DNA of 64,000 nt from Pseudoteredinibacter isoporae_A (GCF_040372805.1 NZ_BAABWJ010000001.1:1-64000); one strand, 5' to 3'. Positions 1 through 7,996 are shown, numbered from the stretch's first letter. Program-made: numbers and translations. The notes: generated by a model not told the origin, from the sequence alone.

Positions 1-109
1 ATCGATAATTTTCAAAATCTTTAAAGCCATACGTTCGTCTCGACATCATTTCCATTTCGTTGTGAAAGCCTTCTGTTATGCCATTGGTTTTGCTAAATCT
101 CCACACTCT
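1..109 (-). mobile_element. ISL3-family transposase, C-terminal remnant
   Basis: The reverse strand reads as a peptide with RVWRFSKTNGITEGFHNEME near its start and RRTYGFKDFENYR at the window edge. This matches the well-conserved C-terminal part of ISL3-family transposases (ITEG.HN-M..-RRA.G-.NF-NYR pattern). The frame upstream of the RVW codons, beyond about position 109, no longer resembles the family, so the element is a 3' fragment cut by the neighbouring integrase-like sequence. The extreme C-terminus lies outside the window. It is probably non-functional debris at the edge of the island. Confidence 0.7.
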
Positions 110-189
110 CAAAAACCCACCTGTAGGCAGTTTTTTTGCCTCAAATCAATATACTTATATAGTCCTTTCAAGACACATTTACCTAAAGA

Positions 190-646
190 AGGGGTGATTA
201 ATAATTATCCGTCCCTATATGCAAGGAATCGGCTTTCTTTGACAGAGTTTTATAAGTGGCTAAAGAAAACGACCCAAGGTGGAAATCGTTTTGTCATACT
301 ACTGCCCAGTGCCTTAGAGGCCGTAAACGATCAAAAACGATTTCAATCATAAGATGACGGATTCGTCTTTGTCCGCCCACAAGACAAAGGAAGGTTTATT
401 GATTACGAGCATCTAGAACGACTATGGAAAAACGTTCTTGAACGTTCTGACGTCCGTTATCGAAATCCGTATCAAACATGACACACCTATGCGAGCCAGT
501 TACTCTCTGGTGGAGAGAACCTGCTATTTATTGCTGAGCAGATGGGGCATAAAACAACCGAAATAATTATGCGGCACTACGGGCGCTGGGTAGAACAAAG
601 TCCTGATGAGAAGCGGCATGTTTTTGCATCGAAATTTGGGCAATAA
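190..646 (+). pseudogene. Tyrosine recombinase (phage-type integrase), C-terminal catalytic domain, broken
   Basis: One frame running to the TAA at 644-646 reads as the catalytic half of a phage or island integrase. It has a LLPSALEAV segment, then GFVFVRP, then HTYASQLLSGGENLLFIAEQ, MGHK, and IIMRHYGRW with the catalytic Tyr. Two in-frame stops interrupt it, a TAA at 350-352 and a TGA at 478-480. The second sits exactly where the family has the catalytic Arg of the R-H-.-.-AS box, as expected for a CGA to TGA change. The N-terminal core-binding half is missing or unrecognisable, and the ISL3 scrap abuts it on the left. It is most likely the dead integrase of the island that ends at the tRNA fragment near 4425-4449. 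Confidence 0.75.
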
Positions 647-647
647 C

Positions 648-727
648 ATGTAGTAATTCAGACTCGATCTGACAGTTACCCATTTTTTAATCCCGGTGTT
701 TGTCAGTTTAGATCTGAATTACTACAT
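648..727. repeat. Inverted repeat with 15-bp perfect outer arms
   Basis: ATGTAGTAATTCAGA at 648-662 is the exact reverse complement of the 15 bases at 713-727. A weaker inner match (CTGACAG near 669-675 against TGTCAG near 701-706) extends the symmetry. The 50-base core between the arms has no coding potential. It starts two bases after the integrase pseudogene stop. It could be the paired ends left by a lost mobile element, a small MITE-like element, or an integrase-associated site. Its function is unknown. Confidence 0.6.
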
Positions 728-774
728 CTAAATTTCACCCTAATATTTTAGGTCCGCTTTTGAGTGTTAAGTTA

Positions 775-1347
775 CTAGTTTGCAGGTAAAAAGCTCATGG
801 TCCAGTTGGTTTCCCAAGTGGCACCATTATCAAAAGAGAATGCTTGTTCCCACTTAGGGTTTTTCTGTATGGAAGAGTCCCATTTAAATCTTATTTTTGT
901 TTGAATCCCGTTCAAAACTTCTTCAGCATAAAATAAGCCGACTTTGTTCTTGAAGGAGCCGACAACTGGGGCATCCAGCTTGTTTGGCGATCGTCCGTCT
1001 AACCACCAAATTGACCACTTTTTTGTAGCTGAATCGTAAGAGCGTATAGCGACAGCCCGAAATGAATCATCAGGAAAGTGCAGGACATTGTCTTCTAGAT
1101 TTCCATAACCTCCTAAAATCTTGGTCGTCGAAGAGCTTCCTTCAAATTCCAGCCATTCTTTCTTATCACTAAACATATTTTTGAGCCTTCGGTGTTTAAC
1201 CTTCCATGTACCTAATTCAAAGTCAAAGTCTTTAGGGGCAATAGATTCTTCCTTGGAATATTGATGATTTATATCATTTGTTTTTTCTGCCATGGCTTGC
1301 ATTCCAAAAATAAAAGAAATCAATAAAAGTAAGTAAGTTGTTTTCAT
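775..1347 (-). CDS. Secreted DUF1579-like protein
   Basis: A 190-residue protein. The ATG at 1347 is chosen because it gives a clean signal peptide (MKTTYLLLLISFIFGMQAMA, then EKTND); the open frame runs 18 codons further upstream without a better signal. The mature part contains DFELGTWKVKHRRL, a Gly-rich ILGGYGN segment and a WSIWWLDGRSP block. This resembles the DUF1579-type family of small beta-rich secreted proteins, which has no firmly known reaction. It is divergent from the WYL regulator at 1421, and pairing of such proteins with WYL regulators suggests local control. Export is well supported, the family call moderately. Confidence 0.6.
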   Translation of the reverse strand: MKTTYLLLLISFIFGMQAMAEKTNDINHQYSKEESIAPKDFDFELGTWKVKHRRLKNMFSDKKEWLEFEGSSSTTKILGGYGNLEDNVLHFPDDSFRAVAIRSYDSATKKWSIWWLDGRSPNKLDAPVVGSFKNKVGLFYAEEVLNGIQTKIRFKWDSSIQKNPKWEQAFSFDNGATWETNWTMSFLPAN

Positions 1348-1420
1348 TCTGTTTCGCTTAAAGTTATATGGGGAATGTAAGACTATTAACAATAGTGCCA
1401 TTTTATGGCATATTAGGTTG

Positions 1421-2158
1421 ATGAAAAGAGCGAATACTAACAGTCATTTAGCGAGATTAGATTTACTTGCTAGCATGCTTAAGTCGGATGATTTTTTGAC
1501 TGCCAAAGACTTGTCCAAAGCCTTGGAAGTTTCTCAGCGAACTTTATTTCGTGATCTAAATATACTTAGGGAAAGGGGGCTACCTATAGATGCTGACAAA
1601 GGTAGAGGTGGAGGCGTCAGACTACACAGGAGTTGGGGGTTAGGAAAAATCAACCTTACGGATAGCGAAACAATTGATCTATTAATCAGTATCGCCATTT
1701 GTGAAAAAATGAACTCTCCGCTTTTTATGAAAAGCCTAAATTCAATACGGTACAAACTACTGGCATTGTTATCTCCTGAACAAAAAGAAAAAATCAGAAG
1801 TTTGCGTAATAGGGTATTGATTGGAAGTTCGGCATCGCCACAAGTGCATTCTTCATATGAGAAATCGGAGTTTCCAGACTGTGGGGAGGTTAATGCGGCT
1901 TTTGTTTATCAAAATCTATTGTCGATTAGCTACTCCGATGAAAAAAGAAACGAATCGAAGCGAATAATTGAGCCTCATTATTTATATTTCAACTACCCCG
2001 TGTGGTATATATTTTCCTGGGACCACCTAAGAGATGACTATAGAACTTTTCGAATTGACCGAATTCAGCAATCGCAAGTACTTGAAGAGCAATTTATATT
2101 AAAATCATATGAAGAGTTTTCTCATTTAATAGCAACAGATACCCCGACAATTCTTTAA
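1421..2158 (+). CDS. HTH/WYL-domain transcriptional regulator (YafY type)
   Basis: A 245-residue regulator. The N-terminal winged helix (about residues 8-65) carries LTAKDLSKALEVSQRTLFRD followed by LNILRERGLPI and a Gly-rich GRGGGVRL wing, typical of DeoR-like YafY regulators. The C-terminal half (about 165-225) has IIEPHYLYFNYPVWYIFSWD and RTFRIDRI, the WYL-type ligand-sensing fold. The ATG at 1421 is preferred over an overlapping TTG at 1418. The gene is divergent from the secreted DUF1579-like protein with about 73 bp between the starts, so it probably regulates that gene and itself. The effector is unknown. Confidence 0.8.
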   Translation: MKRANTNSHLARLDLLASMLKSDDFLTAKDLSKALEVSQRTLFRDLNILRERGLPIDADKGRGGGVRLHRSWGLGKINLTDSETIDLLISIAICEKMNSPLFMKSLNSIRYKLLALLSPEQKEKIRSLRNRVLIGSSASPQVHSSYEKSEFPDCGEVNAAFVYQNLLSISYSDEKRNESKRIIEPHYLYFNYPVWYIFSWDHLRDDYRTFRIDRIQQSQVLEEQFILKSYEEFSHLIATDTPTIL

Positions 2159-2947
2159 TATGGCTTCTCAGACTTTCTTGCTACCTGATAAATGAAAGTT
2201 TACCAAAGATGATTCAATGTCTGCTTATGTGTAGTGATTCTATTCTGGCTCTGTTGTCTGCAAGGTGAAATCAATGATCCTTCTCACCCCACCTTCGCGC
2301 AATTCATGAACGCATAAATACGTTTGAGTTCCACCTGACAGCACAACAAATATATCATTGAGTAGTAGTGGAGCAACATGCAGAAACCCATCCAGTTTTG
2401 CTTTCCCATACTCCTATTGATCAACCCAATACCTTTAGGGGGAGCATAAGTCTCTTCTAGACATGTCCTTATTTCGGTTTTTGCTTCTTCCTTGGCAAAA
2501 ACAAACATTCGTGTGCTCAAATCAAACAGCTTCACACCGTGCGCACCACTTTAGATTAACCAAACTGATCACTATAGCTACCAATTTTCTTAATAATGGT
2601 AATTATAGTGACCACTTCCAAGCCGAAATAGAACTGAAGGCTCAAGGCTGGAAGGTTACTCTGTTTGATGATGTCTATGAAATAGACCCACACTCAATAT
2701 CGACTGTCCCTAGTCCTAGGACTAGGGACAGTCTGTTTAAACGATCTTTTAGGCTGGCTACTTTCGCTGACCTGAATTATGGGTAAATATCCACTGCAAC
2801 CCCTAAGCGGGCCTACCCATCACACTTGTCTTGACTGGCCGATAAATGGCCGATATATTGAAAGCCGCACCAAAAATGGCCGATAAATAGCAATCACGCT
2901 TGCTTATCGGCCAGGATTTGGCTGATAAACATTGAGAAGATAGAGCA
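2159..2947. other. Gene-poor stretch before fic
   Basis: No convincing gene is visible. A 107-codon frame at 2463-2786 (+) has a protein-like segment (ELKAQGWKVTLFDDVYEI) but no recognisable family and an implausible N-terminus, so it may be a gene remnant. An 83-codon frame on the other strand (2284-2535) is also unsupported. The stretch contains the 32-bp palindrome at 2702-2733 and the fic operator array at 2836-2959. Confidence 0.5.
2702..2733. repeat. 32-bp perfect palindrome without a loop
   Basis: The half-site GACTGTCCCTAGTCCT (2702-2717) is followed directly by its exact reverse complement (2718-2733). There is no spacer and no T-run, so it does not look like an ordinary terminator. 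It could be a protein-binding site, a cruciform-forming element, a transposition scar or a dimer-resolution-type site. It lies inside an unsupported open frame in the island. Confidence 0.85.
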
Positions 2948-2959
2948 ATGGCCGATAAA
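2836..2959. promoter_or_regulatory. Operator array TGGCCGATAAA upstream of and overlapping fic start
   Basis: Six copies of an 11-bp motif occur within 124 bp. TGGCCGATAAA is at 2836-2846, 2877-2887 and 2949-2959. TGGCCGATATA is at 2847-2857, directly after the first copy and one helical turn away. TGGCTGATAAA is at 2919-2929. An inverted core TTATCGGCCA is at 2904-2913. The last copy contains the ATG of fic, so its first codons (Met-Ala-Asp-Lys) are the operator itself. The spacings of 11 and 30 bp are regular. The likely binder is the winged-helix domain at the N-terminus of the Fic protein, giving autorepression; this is inferred. Confidence 0.75.
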
Positions 2960-4330
2960 CAAGCGCTTTTAGACTACCTGAACCGCCAAGATCCTGTATG
3001 GCAGAGTGCATCAGAGATCAAATCGGCAATGGGTGACGTGGCCGATCGCAGTTTGAGGCGATGGCTGGTTGAGCTGGTGGAAAATGATCTGTTGGAACGC
3101 CGAGGCCAGAATAAGGGTACACAGTATCGTCGTTTGACGCCTCCCCTCCCTACACCACCTGCCAGTAGGGAGGATAGCCATGTAGGCTCATTCGATGAGA
3201 TTTTTTCTCGCTCCAGTCTACAAGCATTGGAACAAGTCACTGCGCCTATTTATACCCGTCCTCCCGTCACCTATACAGAAGCCTGGGTAGAGAGTTACCG
3301 CCCCAATGAGACCTATTATCTAACAGCAGAACAACGGGAGACCCTACACCAGCAGGGTAAGCGCATGGGTATCCAGGGACGAGCAGGAACATATATCAAG
3401 AAAATATTCCAACGCCTGTTGATCGATTTGAGTTACAACTCTTCTCGCTTGGAGGGCAACACTTACAGCATTGCTGATACGGAGCAATTGCTGTTCCAGG
3501 GCATTAGCGCCGAAGGAAAAATGGACGAAGAGCGGTTGATGATTCTTAACCACAAAGAGGCCATCGAATATTTAGTTCGCAATATACAAACGCTAATACC
3601 TGATGAGGAGTGCATTCGCACGCTCCACTATTTACTGGCAGACAGTTTGGTAGCTCCAGGTGCGGCGGGCCATGTACGCGATGAAGGTATTGGAGTTTCT
3701 GGCACCACCTATGCCCCCCTGGAAGGCAAAGAGCGCCTGACAAGGTTGCTGATCAATATGCTTGATGCGGCACGTCAGATCAAAGATCCGTTTGAACAAA
3801 GCTTTTTCTTACTGGGGCATATATCGTACCTACAAGCTTTTGTTGATGTTAACAAACGCACCGCCCGCCTGGCCTGTATTATCCCTTTGATTGCAGAAGA
3901 CTATGTGCCGCAATCATTTATAGATGTGGACAAGGATGCTTATTTAAAAGCAATCATCTGTTTCTATGAGTTAAACAACGTTGCTCCACTTGCGGAGCTT
4001 TACTGTTGGTCTTATATGCGATCCTGCCTGCATTTTGACAATCAGTTACAAGCAGTTGGTTTTGATGAGATTGCAGCTCTCTACCGCAGCCAACGGCGAG
4101 CGCTGGTTGTCGAGGTTGTTCGTCAACAATTATCGGCTGGAGTGATTCCTCATTTTTTACAAGCACAATTCCCTAAAGGAATTGCAGCTGAACACCGGGA
4201 GAAATTTTTACAGGATGTGCTGGAAGAAATAAGGCACCTGGATGTAGCTCGAATTGCGGGAATGGGGATTACCCGGAGGGAATGTGAGGCGTGGCTTGCA
4301 GTCGCTGGAGACTTGTCGACGCTAGCTTGA
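2948..4330 (+). CDS. Fic-family protein with N-terminal winged-helix domain
   Basis: A 460-residue protein. Residues 1-65 look like a winged-helix DNA-binding domain (SASEIKSAMGDVADRSLRRW, LERRG.N..TQYRRL). A Fic domain follows. The inhibitory-helix motif S-x3-EGN (SSRLEGN) lies near residue 165 and the Fic core LQAFVDVNKRTARL near 296. Compared with the canonical HPFx[D/E]GNxR core, the catalytic His position is Gln and the following Gly is Val, so ordinary AMP-transfer activity is doubtful. Related Fic proteins with DVNKRT cores form a known subgroup. The operator array over its own start suggests it acts as a DNA-binding autoregulator. It is the last gene before the tRNA fragment at the island end. 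Confidence 0.85.
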   Translation: MADKQALLDYLNRQDPVWQSASEIKSAMGDVADRSLRRWLVELVENDLLERRGQNKGTQYRRLTPPLPTPPASREDSHVGSFDEIFSRSSLQALEQVTAPIYTRPPVTYTEAWVESYRPNETYYLTAEQRETLHQQGKRMGIQGRAGTYIKKIFQRLLIDLSYNSSRLEGNTYSIADTEQLLFQGISAEGKMDEERLMILNHKEAIEYLVRNIQTLIPDEECIRTLHYLLADSLVAPGAAGHVRDEGIGVSGTTYAPLEGKERLTRLLINMLDAARQIKDPFEQSFFLLGHISYLQAFVDVNKRTARLACIIPLIAEDYVPQSFIDVDKDAYLKAIICFYELNNVAPLAELYCWSYMRSCLHFDNQLQAVGFDEIAALYRSQRRALVVEVVRQQLSAGVIPHFLQAQFPKGIAAEHREKFLQDVLEEIRHLDVARIAGMGITRRECEAWLAVAGDLSTLA

Positions 4331-4424
4331 ATTCACGAATAAGCCTGTAGAGCCGCAATAGAGCGCCAAAACTAAAAAGCCTCCCAAGCATTTGATTTTA
4401 TTAAAAAATTTAAAACTCAAATGT

Positions 4425-4449
4425 GGTTCAAATCCTCTCCTGGGCACCA
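4425..4449 (+). other. tRNA 3'-end fragment (probable tRNA-Leu), attachment-site remnant
   Basis: The 25 bases have the form of a tRNA 3' end: T-loop GGTTCAAATCC, the rest of the T-arm, an acceptor strand CCTGGGC, discriminator A, and CCA. The matching acceptor GCCCAGG and the D and anticodon arms are absent upstream, and the preceding bases do not pair as a T-stem. A complete tRNA gene is therefore not present here. GCCCAGG starts and this T-arm fit tRNA-Leu best. Such a 3' copy next to an accessory region with a dead integrase is what integration into a tRNA gene leaves behind. The intact tRNA should lie to the left of the window. Confidence 0.7.
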
Positions 4450-4459
4450 TCTTCAAAGA

Positions 4460-4486
4460 AAGCCGATCCCTGAGATCGGCTTTTTT
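4460..4486 (+). terminator. Rho-independent terminator after the tRNA fragment
   Basis: AAGCCGATC (4460-4468) pairs with GATCGGCTT (4474-4482) across a 5-base loop and runs into a T-rich tail. It sits 10 bases after the CCA of the tRNA fragment, as the native terminator of the original tRNA gene would. That supports this side being the ancestral chromosomal flank. Confidence 0.8.
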
Positions 4487-4546
4487 ATGTCTGTTTTTCA
4501 GTCATCTCGCTGAGCCATAAACTCCCGGCGACCCAGCCAATCCAGC

Positions 4547-5464
4547 TCACGCTTTATACAACTTCCCTTTTCCGTCAGGCTGGGTTTTGAAGCGTCGATG
4601 TGTCCACATATATTGTGTGGGGGCTTTGCGTATATTGTGCTCAAGAGCCTGATTAATCAGCTCGGCATCTTTACGCTCATCACCGCTGGGGAATCCCTCA
4701 GGCGGGGCCTCGAACTCCATGGTATAGCAATCATTGTCGTCGTCGCGTCGATAGGACAGCATCAGTACCGGGGAATCATTGAATTTCACCAGCCTACTGG
4801 TGGCCGTGATTGTGGCTGCATTAACACCAAAAAACGGTACATACACGGAATGCTTTTCGCCGTAGTCCTGATCGGGTGGGTACCAAACAACATTCTCATT
4901 TTTCAAGGCACGAATAACCGCCCGCATATTGTCTCTGGGGATAACATCCTTCAGGATATTTTTGCGGCCTTTGAGAATAAAATGGTCCATCAATAGGTTG
5001 TTGTTGGGGCGGTATATCACAATGACGTCAGAGACGAGCGAAATCAATGCTGCGCCAAAATCCAGATGACTGTAGTGCGCACCGACTAATATTACGCCCT
5101 TGCCCTTAGCCTTCGCTTTCTCCAATAATTCAGCGCCGCGAATTTCAACTTTCGAATGAAATTTTTCAGGAGGATAATGGTAGGCATTAAAAGCTTCTAT
5201 CATACCCAGTGCATTGTGATAAAAGACTTCCTTAACTCGCTTGCGCTGTTCTTCTTGATGCCACTCAGGAAAACACAACTCCAGATTTTTCTTTACAATT
5301 CGGCGTCGCTTACCCGCTAGAGTGTAAAGCAGGAACCCCAAGCCTTTAGCCAGCCCTTTTTGCACAGACCAGGGCAAGCGCACCAATAAATACATTGAAC
5401 CCACTAATAACCAAACCGGCCAGTACTTGGGGTGATAAAAGTGCGTTGGCAGCTTATTTTCCAT
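4547..5464 (-). CDS. lpxL: Lipid A biosynthesis lauroyl acyltransferase (LpxL/HtrB family)
   Basis: A 305-residue inner-membrane protein that would transfer a secondary acyl chain from acyl-ACP onto the lipid A precursor. A hydrophobic segment at residues 16-30 forms the membrane anchor. The acyltransferase H-x4-D motif is H130-x4-D135 (HYSHLD). Later blocks include YRPNNN, a Gly/Lys-rich GRKN, YPPDQDYG and PFFGVNAATIT, all typical of HtrB/LpxL. The length matches the family (about 300-310). It is a single gene with its start at an ATG preceded by a purine-rich GGAGAG. Whether it adds laurate or another chain cannot be told from sequence. Confidence 0.88.
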   Translation of the reverse strand: MENKLPTHFYHPKYWPVWLLVGSMYLLVRLPWSVQKGLAKGLGFLLYTLAGKRRRIVKKNLELCFPEWHQEEQRKRVKEVFYHNALGMIEAFNAYHYPPEKFHSKVEIRGAELLEKAKAKGKGVILVGAHYSHLDFGAALISLVSDVIVIYRPNNNLLMDHFILKGRKNILKDVIPRDNMRAVIRALKNENVVWYPPDQDYGEKHSVYVPFFGVNAATITATSRLVKFNDSPVLMLSYRRDDDNDCYTMEFEAPPEGFPSGDERKDAELINQALEHNIRKAPTQYMWTHRRFKTQPDGKGKLYKA

Positions 5465-5708
5465 AAAATTTTGTCTCTCCCATCATCTTGCTTGGGATTA
5501 TTGTAAATCAAGAGGGCCAAGAATTATAAATTTAGATCGCTCAGATTACAGGCAGGGAAGTAAACAGTGGGATGGATGGGGACAATAACACGACGATTGC
5601 CCATTGCTAAGCCCGGTCATTCCGGGCACCATATTCTTTTGAATTATTTATCTACTCGAACTTTCTACACTTCAGAGTCAGATTAAAAGTGGGAATTTCA
5701 ACCGATAG

Positions 5709-5745
5709 TAATAAAAAGCCCCACCCTTTCCATGGTTGGAGCTTA
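5709..5745 (-). terminator. Terminator of the agmatinase-family gene
   Basis: On the reverse strand, AAGCTCCAACC pairs imperfectly with GGTGGGGCTT around an AT-rich loop and is followed by TTTTATTA. It lies just past the stop of the agmatinase-family gene and closes the transporter operon. Confidence 0.6.
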
Positions 5746-5753
5746 GAAACCCT

Positions 5754-6710
5754 CTACCCTTTTTGAGGAGAGCAATGTTTATAGGCGTATAAACACAAAA
5801 GATCCAAGCCAATAGTCGCCGCCGCCAGCGCCGTTATCTCGCTCACATCATAGGCCGGTGCGACTTCTACCACATCCATGCCCACAACATTGATTCCCGC
5901 TAAGCCCCGAATGATTTTCAGAGCTTGATGGCTGGACAAGCCGCCAACCACAGGGGTACCGGTACCGGGCGCATAGGAGGGATCCAGGCAATCAATATCA
6001 AAACTGACATAGCACGGACGATCACCGACCGCTTGACGAATAGCCGCTACGGTTTTTTCGATACCTTCTTCATGCACCCATTCTGCCGTATACACATTAA
6101 AACCATGATTGTTGGGGTTAAAAAGGCGCATACCAACTTGAGCAGAGTGCTCCGGGTCAACGATGCCCTGCTTTGCCGCATGATAGAACATCGTGCCATG
6201 ATCGATTCGTCCATCTTCATCTTCCCAGGTGTCGCTGTGAGCATCAAAATGAATCAAGGAAATAGGGCCATGCTTTTCAGCATGCGCCTTAATCACAGGA
6301 TAAGTAGAAAAATGATCCCCGCCCAACATCAGCATTGCGGTACCCTGATCGAGGATACTCTTAGCGTGATGATAGATTTCGTCGGGAATTTGTTCTGGCC
6401 TACCAGAATCAAACGTGCAATCACCATAGTCCACGGCCGCTAAGTTATCGAACGGATCAAAACCCCACCCCATGACCGTACCCCAAGAAAGTGTTGAGGA
6501 AATCGCTCTGACGGCGCGTGGACCCATGCGAGCACCAGAGCGGTTAGACGTCGCCAAATCATAAGGCACTCCGGTGATCGCAACATCGACCCCGTTTAAA
6601 TCTCGACTGTAACGCCGACGCATAAAACTGGTCGCTCCGGCAAAGGTTGCTTCTACGGTCGTGCCGTAAAGCCCTTCTCGAGTAAACGCTAGATCACTGG
6701 CTTGAGACAT
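5754..6710 (-). CDS. speB: Agmatinase / ureohydrolase family enzyme
   Basis: A 318-residue ureohydrolase that would hydrolyse a guanidino compound to urea and an amine at a binuclear Mn site. The metal-binding blocks are complete: GGDH (130-133), DAHSD (156-160) and SFDIDCLDP (about 236-244), followed by APGTGTP. The start at 6710 is preferred because GAGGG lies upstream and a 13-codon upstream extension would run into the transporter gene. It lies 22 bp after the MFS transporter and is probably co-transcribed with it. The neighbouring transporter and TonB receptor suggest catabolism of an imported guanidino compound rather than polyamine synthesis. The substrate could be agmatine, guanidinobutyrate or a relative. 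Confidence 0.85.
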   Translation of the reverse strand: MSQASDLAFTREGLYGTTVEATFAGATSFMRRRYSRDLNGVDVAITGVPYDLATSNRSGARMGPRAVRAISSTLSWGTVMGWGFDPFDNLAAVDYGDCTFDSGRPEQIPDEIYHHAKSILDQGTAMLMLGGDHFSTYPVIKAHAEKHGPISLIHFDAHSDTWEDEDGRIDHGTMFYHAAKQGIVDPEHSAQVGMRLFNPNNHGFNVYTAEWVHEEGIEKTVAAIRQAVGDRPCYVSFDIDCLDPSYAPGTGTPVVGGLSSHQALKIIRGLAGINVVGMDVVEVAPAYDVSEITALAAATIGLDLLCLYAYKHCSPQKG

Positions 6711-6732
6711 AATACTTTCCCTCACTCTTTCC

Positions 6733-7908
6733 TTACTTCGCACTGCCATTGGGCAGGTATTTTGCGACCCCTAACATGGGCAACAAACTCAACACAAAAA
6801 ATACAATGGCGATAGAAATCAATGGCACATAACTGCCTTCGCCCAGAGTAAAACTGAAAATCAACGGCCCCATCGCATTCCCAATCAGATTACTGCATTG
6901 CCCGGCCGCAACGACAGAGCCACTTTTATCAAAACTCGCCTGCATACTGAGAAAAAACGGCCAACTAAAAGCCCAAGCCAGGGACCACACAACAACCCCA
7001 ACAAAATAAGCCCAGCCAGCCCCCTGCAACAAGCAGAGCATAGATAACACCTGAACCAAAATACCGACACTCAGCGGGCGTAAAAACCCATGCTTATCAC
7101 CCAGATAGTACACAAGCGCCGCCCCGGCGACGGCCAAAAAATTGGCCAGTGCCAGCACATCTCCCACTTGTTGATTGCCCAAACCATTGTGCAAGCCGAA
7201 GCGCTCGACGTAGGCATAGAAGCCCGCATTGGCGATCCCGTAAAAACACAGAGCAAATAACGAAAGCAGAGAAGGTTTACTGAGTAACAGAGCCAAATCA
7301 CTTGAGCCCCATTCCCCCTTCATTTGAGGAGAAATGGCTTGAGGCAATGGGTAACTATTGAGTACTTTTGCGAAAAATACAAACAGAAGCTCCAAAAACA
7401 ACAGCAACAACATCAAGCCGTTCAGGCCAAAACTCTGCAAAAATGCCGGTAATAAATAAAACGCCATTGCAGGCAATACAAATTGAAAGCCAATGTAGAT
7501 ACCATAACCCCGGCCCGCAATTGAAGAGCGAGCAATCGCGGCTGCCACAACAGCTTGTACCGCGCCGCCCCCCAGACCCGACATAAACCGGAAAAACAAT
7601 AATTGATTTAACCCATCACTCAGCATCGACAACGCATCAAAAACCAACATCAGGAGCAAGCCCCAAAACGCAATCTGATGAAGCGAGCGATGTCGAACTT
7701 GAAAAGAAACAAACAGAGACATCAGAGCAATGCCCGCAAGGTTCGCGCTGGTTACCCAACCCGCCTGGCTTTCACTCAAACCTAGAAAATCGACATAAGC
7801 GCCCAATAAGACTGGCAATAACATCAATCCAGAGAGACCGATAACACCGAGTACACTAAGCAGGCATATACCGACAATGGAATCTGAGCGCAGTTGGCCA
7901 ATTTGCAT
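6733..7908 (-). CDS. MFS transporter
   Basis: A 391-residue inner-membrane protein with about 12 hydrophobic segments and a small charged central loop around residues 190-205. The layout is typical of the major facilitator superfamily; FFRFMSGLGGGAVQ in the first half is the usual TM4 Gly-rich region. It is the first gene of a two-gene unit with the agmatinase-family enzyme 22 bp downstream. The palindromic operator at 7980-7996 lies about 80 bp upstream of its ATG. It presumably imports the substrate of the enzyme across the inner membrane. The exact substrate cannot be read from the sequence. Confidence 0.85.
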   Translation of the reverse strand: MQIGQLRSDSIVGICLLSVLGVIGLSGLMLLPVLLGAYVDFLGLSESQAGWVTSANLAGIALMSLFVSFQVRHRSLHQIAFWGLLLMLVFDALSMLSDGLNQLLFFRFMSGLGGGAVQAVVAAAIARSSIAGRGYGIYIGFQFVLPAMAFYLLPAFLQSFGLNGLMLLLLFLELLFVFFAKVLNSYPLPQAISPQMKGEWGSSDLALLLSKPSLLSLFALCFYGIANAGFYAYVERFGLHNGLGNQQVGDVLALANFLAVAGAALVYYLGDKHGFLRPLSVGILVQVLSMLCLLQGAGWAYFVGVVVWSLAWAFSWPFFLSMQASFDKSGSVVAAGQCSNLIGNAMGPLIFSFTLGEGSYVPLISIAIVFFVLSLLPMLGVAKYLPNGSAK

Positions 7909-7979
7909 GTAATGCCCCGTTGTTAATTTTTATTATCTATTGACGAATTTGAGTGTAGCGAGAGGCTGTAGCGAACGAT

Positions 7980-7996
7980 ATACCCAATTAGGGTAT
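7980..7996. promoter_or_regulatory. Operator TACCC-N5-GGGTA before the MFS/agmatinase unit
   Basis: ATACCC-AATTA-GGGTAT is a perfect 6-5-6 inverted repeat overlapping the last codons of the LuxR-type regulator. Its centre is 80 bp from the MFS start codon. It shares the TACCC-N5-GGGTA core with the site before the TonB receptor. Inferred target: the adjacent LuxR-family regulator. Confidence 0.7.

Noticed and set aside
2284..2535. 83-codon reverse frame in the island
   Set aside because: No family resemblance, and it overlaps another frame at its start.
4331..4449. A complete tRNA gene before the CCA end
   Set aside because: No GCCCAGG acceptor, D-arm or anticodon arm is present and the T-stem does not pair; only the 3' 25 bases fit.
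5611..5627. GCCCGG-TCATT-CCGGGC followed by ACC as a second tRNA-like end
   Set aside because: It is a simple 6-bp hairpin with no T-loop or other tRNA arm.
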